This document shows, piece by piece, positions 5,797 through 7,291 of a stretch of DNA of 7,291 bases; the stretch's first letter is position 1; every line of letters starts with the position of its first letter. The notes below the pieces were generated by a model that saw nothing but the letters and a program-made list of their open reading frames with translations, searched no databases and was not told the DNA's origin. The position numbers and the translations under genes were made by a program. The stretch is from Hyphomicrobiales bacterium (GTDB lineage Bacteria > Pseudomonadota > Alphaproteobacteria > Rhizobiales > Beijerinckiaceae), in NCBI GenBank assembly GCA_027489835.1, contig JAIXZF010000349.1, positions 1-7,291 on the forward strand, written 5' to 3'.

Positions 5797-5870
5797 TGCA
5801 GGCCGCGCAGCCGCTTCTGTCCAAAACCGGCAAAGCAGCTTTGCCCGCGCCGCTGCAAGCCGCCCTGCCG
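5797..5870. repeat. Pair of imperfect 17-bp direct repeats around a palindrome
   Basis: TGCAGGCCGCGCAGCCG (5797-5813) and TGCAAGCCGCCCTGCCG (5854-5870) match at 14 of 17 positions and start 57 bp apart. The similarity continues weakly beyond, as CTTCTG versus CTGCTG. The perfect palindrome lies between them. In a GC-rich region some of this similarity could be chance. Confidence 0.35.
5829..5845. promoter_or_regulatory. Perfect 17-bp palindrome GGCAAAGCAGCTTTGCC
   Basis: Eight-base arms GGCAAAGC and GCTTTGCC flank a single central A. It lies 78 bp before the acyl-CoA synthetase ATG, in the divergent intergenic region. The AT-containing core makes it stand out from the surrounding sequence. 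It could be an operator for an unidentified regulator; as RNA its loop would be short (3 nt) and the stem 7 bp. Confidence 0.4.
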
Positions 5871-5923
5871 GCTGCTGCTAGGGTCGGTGTCCCTGCGGCG
5901 TTCCCTACTGAAGCAGACTGCGC

Positions 5924-7291
5924 ATGACCTCTCGCATTTCCGGCGGCCTCGACGTGTTCTTCGCGCCGCGGTCCATCGCCGTGCTCGGCGCCTCGACCGA
6001 TCCCGACAAGATCGGCGGCGTGCCCATCGCGATGCTGAAGCGCGCCGGCTTCGAGGGGCGCATCCTGCCGGTGAACCCCAATCAGGCCCGCGTGCAGGAT
6101 TTGCCCGCCCACGCCTCGATCCTGGATGTCGACGGGCAGGTCGATCTCGCCATCGTGGCGCTGCCGGCGAAGCTCGCCCTGCAGAGCGTGAAGGACTGCC
6201 TCGCCAAGGGCGTCCGCGGCATCGTCATGTTCACGGCCGGCATGGGCGAGGTCTCGGAGGAGGGAAAGGCGCTGCAGGCCGACATCGTCGCGACCTGCCG
6301 CGCGGGGGGCGCGCGGCTGCTCGGCCCCAATTCGCTGGGGCTGTTCAGCCCCTATGGCGGCGTCTTCCCCACCTTTTCCGCTTCCTTGCAGCACACCTGG
6401 CCTCGCCGGGGCCGCATTGCCATCGCCAGCCAGAGCGGCGCGGTCGGCTCGTTCATCTACGCCATGCTGCATGAGCGCGGGCTCGGCATCAGCCGCTTCG
6501 TCGCCACCGGCAACGAAGGCGACATCGATGCCGCCGACTGCATTGACTGGTTCGCCACCGATCCCGAGACCTCCGTCATCGTCGCCTACATCGAGGGCGC
6601 GAAAAGCGGGCCCGCGCTGCGGGCAGCCCTGCTGAAGGCGCGCCGCGCCGGCAAGCCGGTCATCGTTTTGAAGGTGGGCAACTCGGCGGCGGGCGCCGCG
6701 GCCGTCGCCTCGCACACGGGCAGCCTCGCCGGCTCGGCCACGGCGTTCGAGGCCGTGTTCGCGGAAGCGGCCGTGTATCAGGCCAAATCGATGGCCGAGG
6801 TCGCCGACATCACGGAAGCCGCCGTGGCGGGGCCGGCGCCGAAGGGCAACCGGCTCGGCGTCCTCACGCCGTCTGGCGGCGTCGGCGTCATGCTGGCCGA
6901 CCAGTCGCAGGAGATGGGGCTCGCGATGCCTTCTCTGCCCGAGGAGACGCAGAAGCAAATCCTGGCCCTCGTTCCCTTCGCCAACGCGACGAACCCGGTC
7001 GACACCACCGCGCAGGTCGTGAACGACATGAGCCTCATGTCGCGCATCCATGACCTGATGATGGAGGGCGGACGCTACGACATCGTCATCTCCTTCCTCG
7101 TCCACATGGGACGCAACAAAGGGATCATGGACCAGTTGATCCCGCCGCTGACGGCGATGCGGCAGCGCTATCCGGAGACGGTCTTCATCGTCTCGACCTT
7201 CACGACGCCGGACTCCAAGGCGCGGCTGCGCGAGGCGGGCTTCCTCGTCTACGACGAGCCGACGCAGGCCCTGCGCGTCGCGGCCGGCATG
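5924..7291 (+). CDS. NDP-forming acyl-CoA synthetase / acetate-CoA ligase family protein (C-terminus cut by window edge)
   Basis: The first 456 codons of a CoA ligase of the succinyl-CoA-synthetase-like, NDP-forming superfamily, which interconverts an acyl-CoA with acid plus ATP through a phosphohistidine. The N-terminal CoA-binding Rossmann domain (about 8-150) carries the glycine motif VLGAS at 20-24 and LGPNSLG at 133-139. The first flavodoxin-like ligase domain contains SQSGAVGS (169-176) and ATGNEGD (194-200). The phosphorylatable histidine is H264 in ASHTGSLAG. A second flavodoxin-like domain begins near 305 with GVLTPSGGVGV, followed by NPVDTTAQ. If the protein is the usual bacterial fusion of about 700 residues, an ATP-grasp domain follows off the right edge; an alpha subunit alone would end close to it. 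The start at ATG 5924 is fixed by an in-frame TGA at 5909; the Shine-Dalgarno sequence is weak. The acyl substrate is unknown. It is transcribed divergently from the YkuD gene. Confidence 0.9.
   Translation, partial: MTSRISGGLDVFFAPRSIAVLGASTDPDKIGGVPIAMLKRAGFEGRILPVNPNQARVQDLPAHASILDVDGQVDLAIVALPAKLALQSVKDCLAKGVRGIVMFTAGMGEVSEEGKALQADIVATCRAGGARLLGPNSLGLFSPYGGVFPTFSASLQHTWPRRGRIAIASQSGAVGSFIYAMLHERGLGISRFVATGNEGDIDAADCIDWFATDPETSVIVAYIEGAKSGPALRAALLKARRAGKPVIVLKVGNSAAGAAAVASHTGSLAGSATAFEAVFAEAAVYQAKSMAEVADITEAAVAGPAPKGNRLGVLTPSGGVGVMLADQSQEMGLAMPSLPEETQKQILALVPFANATNPVDTTAQVVNDMSLMSRIHDLMMEGGRYDIVISFLVHMGRNKGIMDQLIPPLTAMRQRYPETVFIVSTFTTPDSKARLREAGFLVYDEPTQALRVAAGM

Larger units (their letters stand above)
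5673..5923. other. Divergent intergenic region (251 bp)
   Basis: This region separates the minus-strand YkuD gene from the plus-strand acyl-CoA synthetase gene and should hold both promoters. I found no convincing -35/-10 pair for either. It contains a perfect 11-bp palindrome GGACATTGTCC (5737-5747), directly followed by a near-palindrome CCTCCCGCGCGAGG (5746-5759), and the 17-bp palindrome with flanking direct repeats listed separately. No RNA gene or credible coding sequence is seen. Confidence 0.6.

Noticed and set aside
5841..5884. Possible plus-strand promoter (TTGCCC and TAGGGT) before the acyl-CoA synthetase
   Set aside because: The spacing between the two elements is 32 nt, far outside the 16-18 nt range.
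5729..7105. 458-codon open frame on the minus strand
   Set aside because: It is antisense to the acyl-CoA synthetase, whose motifs (GAS, SQSGAVGS, SHTG) are unmistakable; the minus-strand product is low-complexity Arg/His/Gly/Asp.

Overview
The window is very GC-rich and gene-dense, with strong codon third-position GC bias that produces long antisense shadow frames. Gene content points to an alphaproteobacterium, probably of the Rhizobiales: a Tat/lipobox YkuD-family protein of the type common there, GntR/FCD-controlled catabolic genes, and an NDP-forming acyl-CoA synthetase. The genus cannot be fixed from the sequence alone.

Positions 1-4856 (minus strand) hold a compact six-gene unit read from right to left: a GntR/FCD regulator, a RutA-like LLM flavin-dependent oxygenase, its RutF/HpaC-like flavin reductase, an HpcH/HpaI-type class II aldolase, a stand-alone V4R-domain protein, and a D-2-hydroxyglutarate-dehydrogenase-like FAD oxidase that runs off the left edge. 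Gene junctions are 4-bp ATGA overlaps or gaps of 2-4 bp, so this is almost certainly one translationally coupled operon. The likely logic is reduced-flavin supply to a two-component monooxygenase, carbon-carbon cleavage of a 2-oxo acid by the aldolase, and oxidation of a D-2-hydroxy acid by the FAD enzyme. The V4R protein carries a complete zinc-site signature like that of phenol-sensing regulators and could bind an aromatic or other hydrophobic pathway compound. The substrate is not evident, and I do not recognise the combination as a described pathway.

Positions 4857-4988 are the control region of that operon: a possible promoter, an imperfect palindrome centred on GTATAC that touches the regulator's start codon, and a nested GC-rich hairpin that follows the next gene upstream. 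Positions 4989-5672 (minus) encode an exported YkuD-type protein, a predicted Tat-exported lipoprotein, that keeps the active-site cysteine but has lost the usual histidine and arginine.

Positions 5673-5923 are a divergent intergenic region containing a perfect 17-bp palindrome between two imperfect direct repeats. From 5924 to the right edge (plus strand) lies the N-terminal 456 codons of an NDP-forming acyl-CoA synthetase. Both genes cut by the window edges (the FAD oxidase and the acyl-CoA synthetase) were translated by hand.
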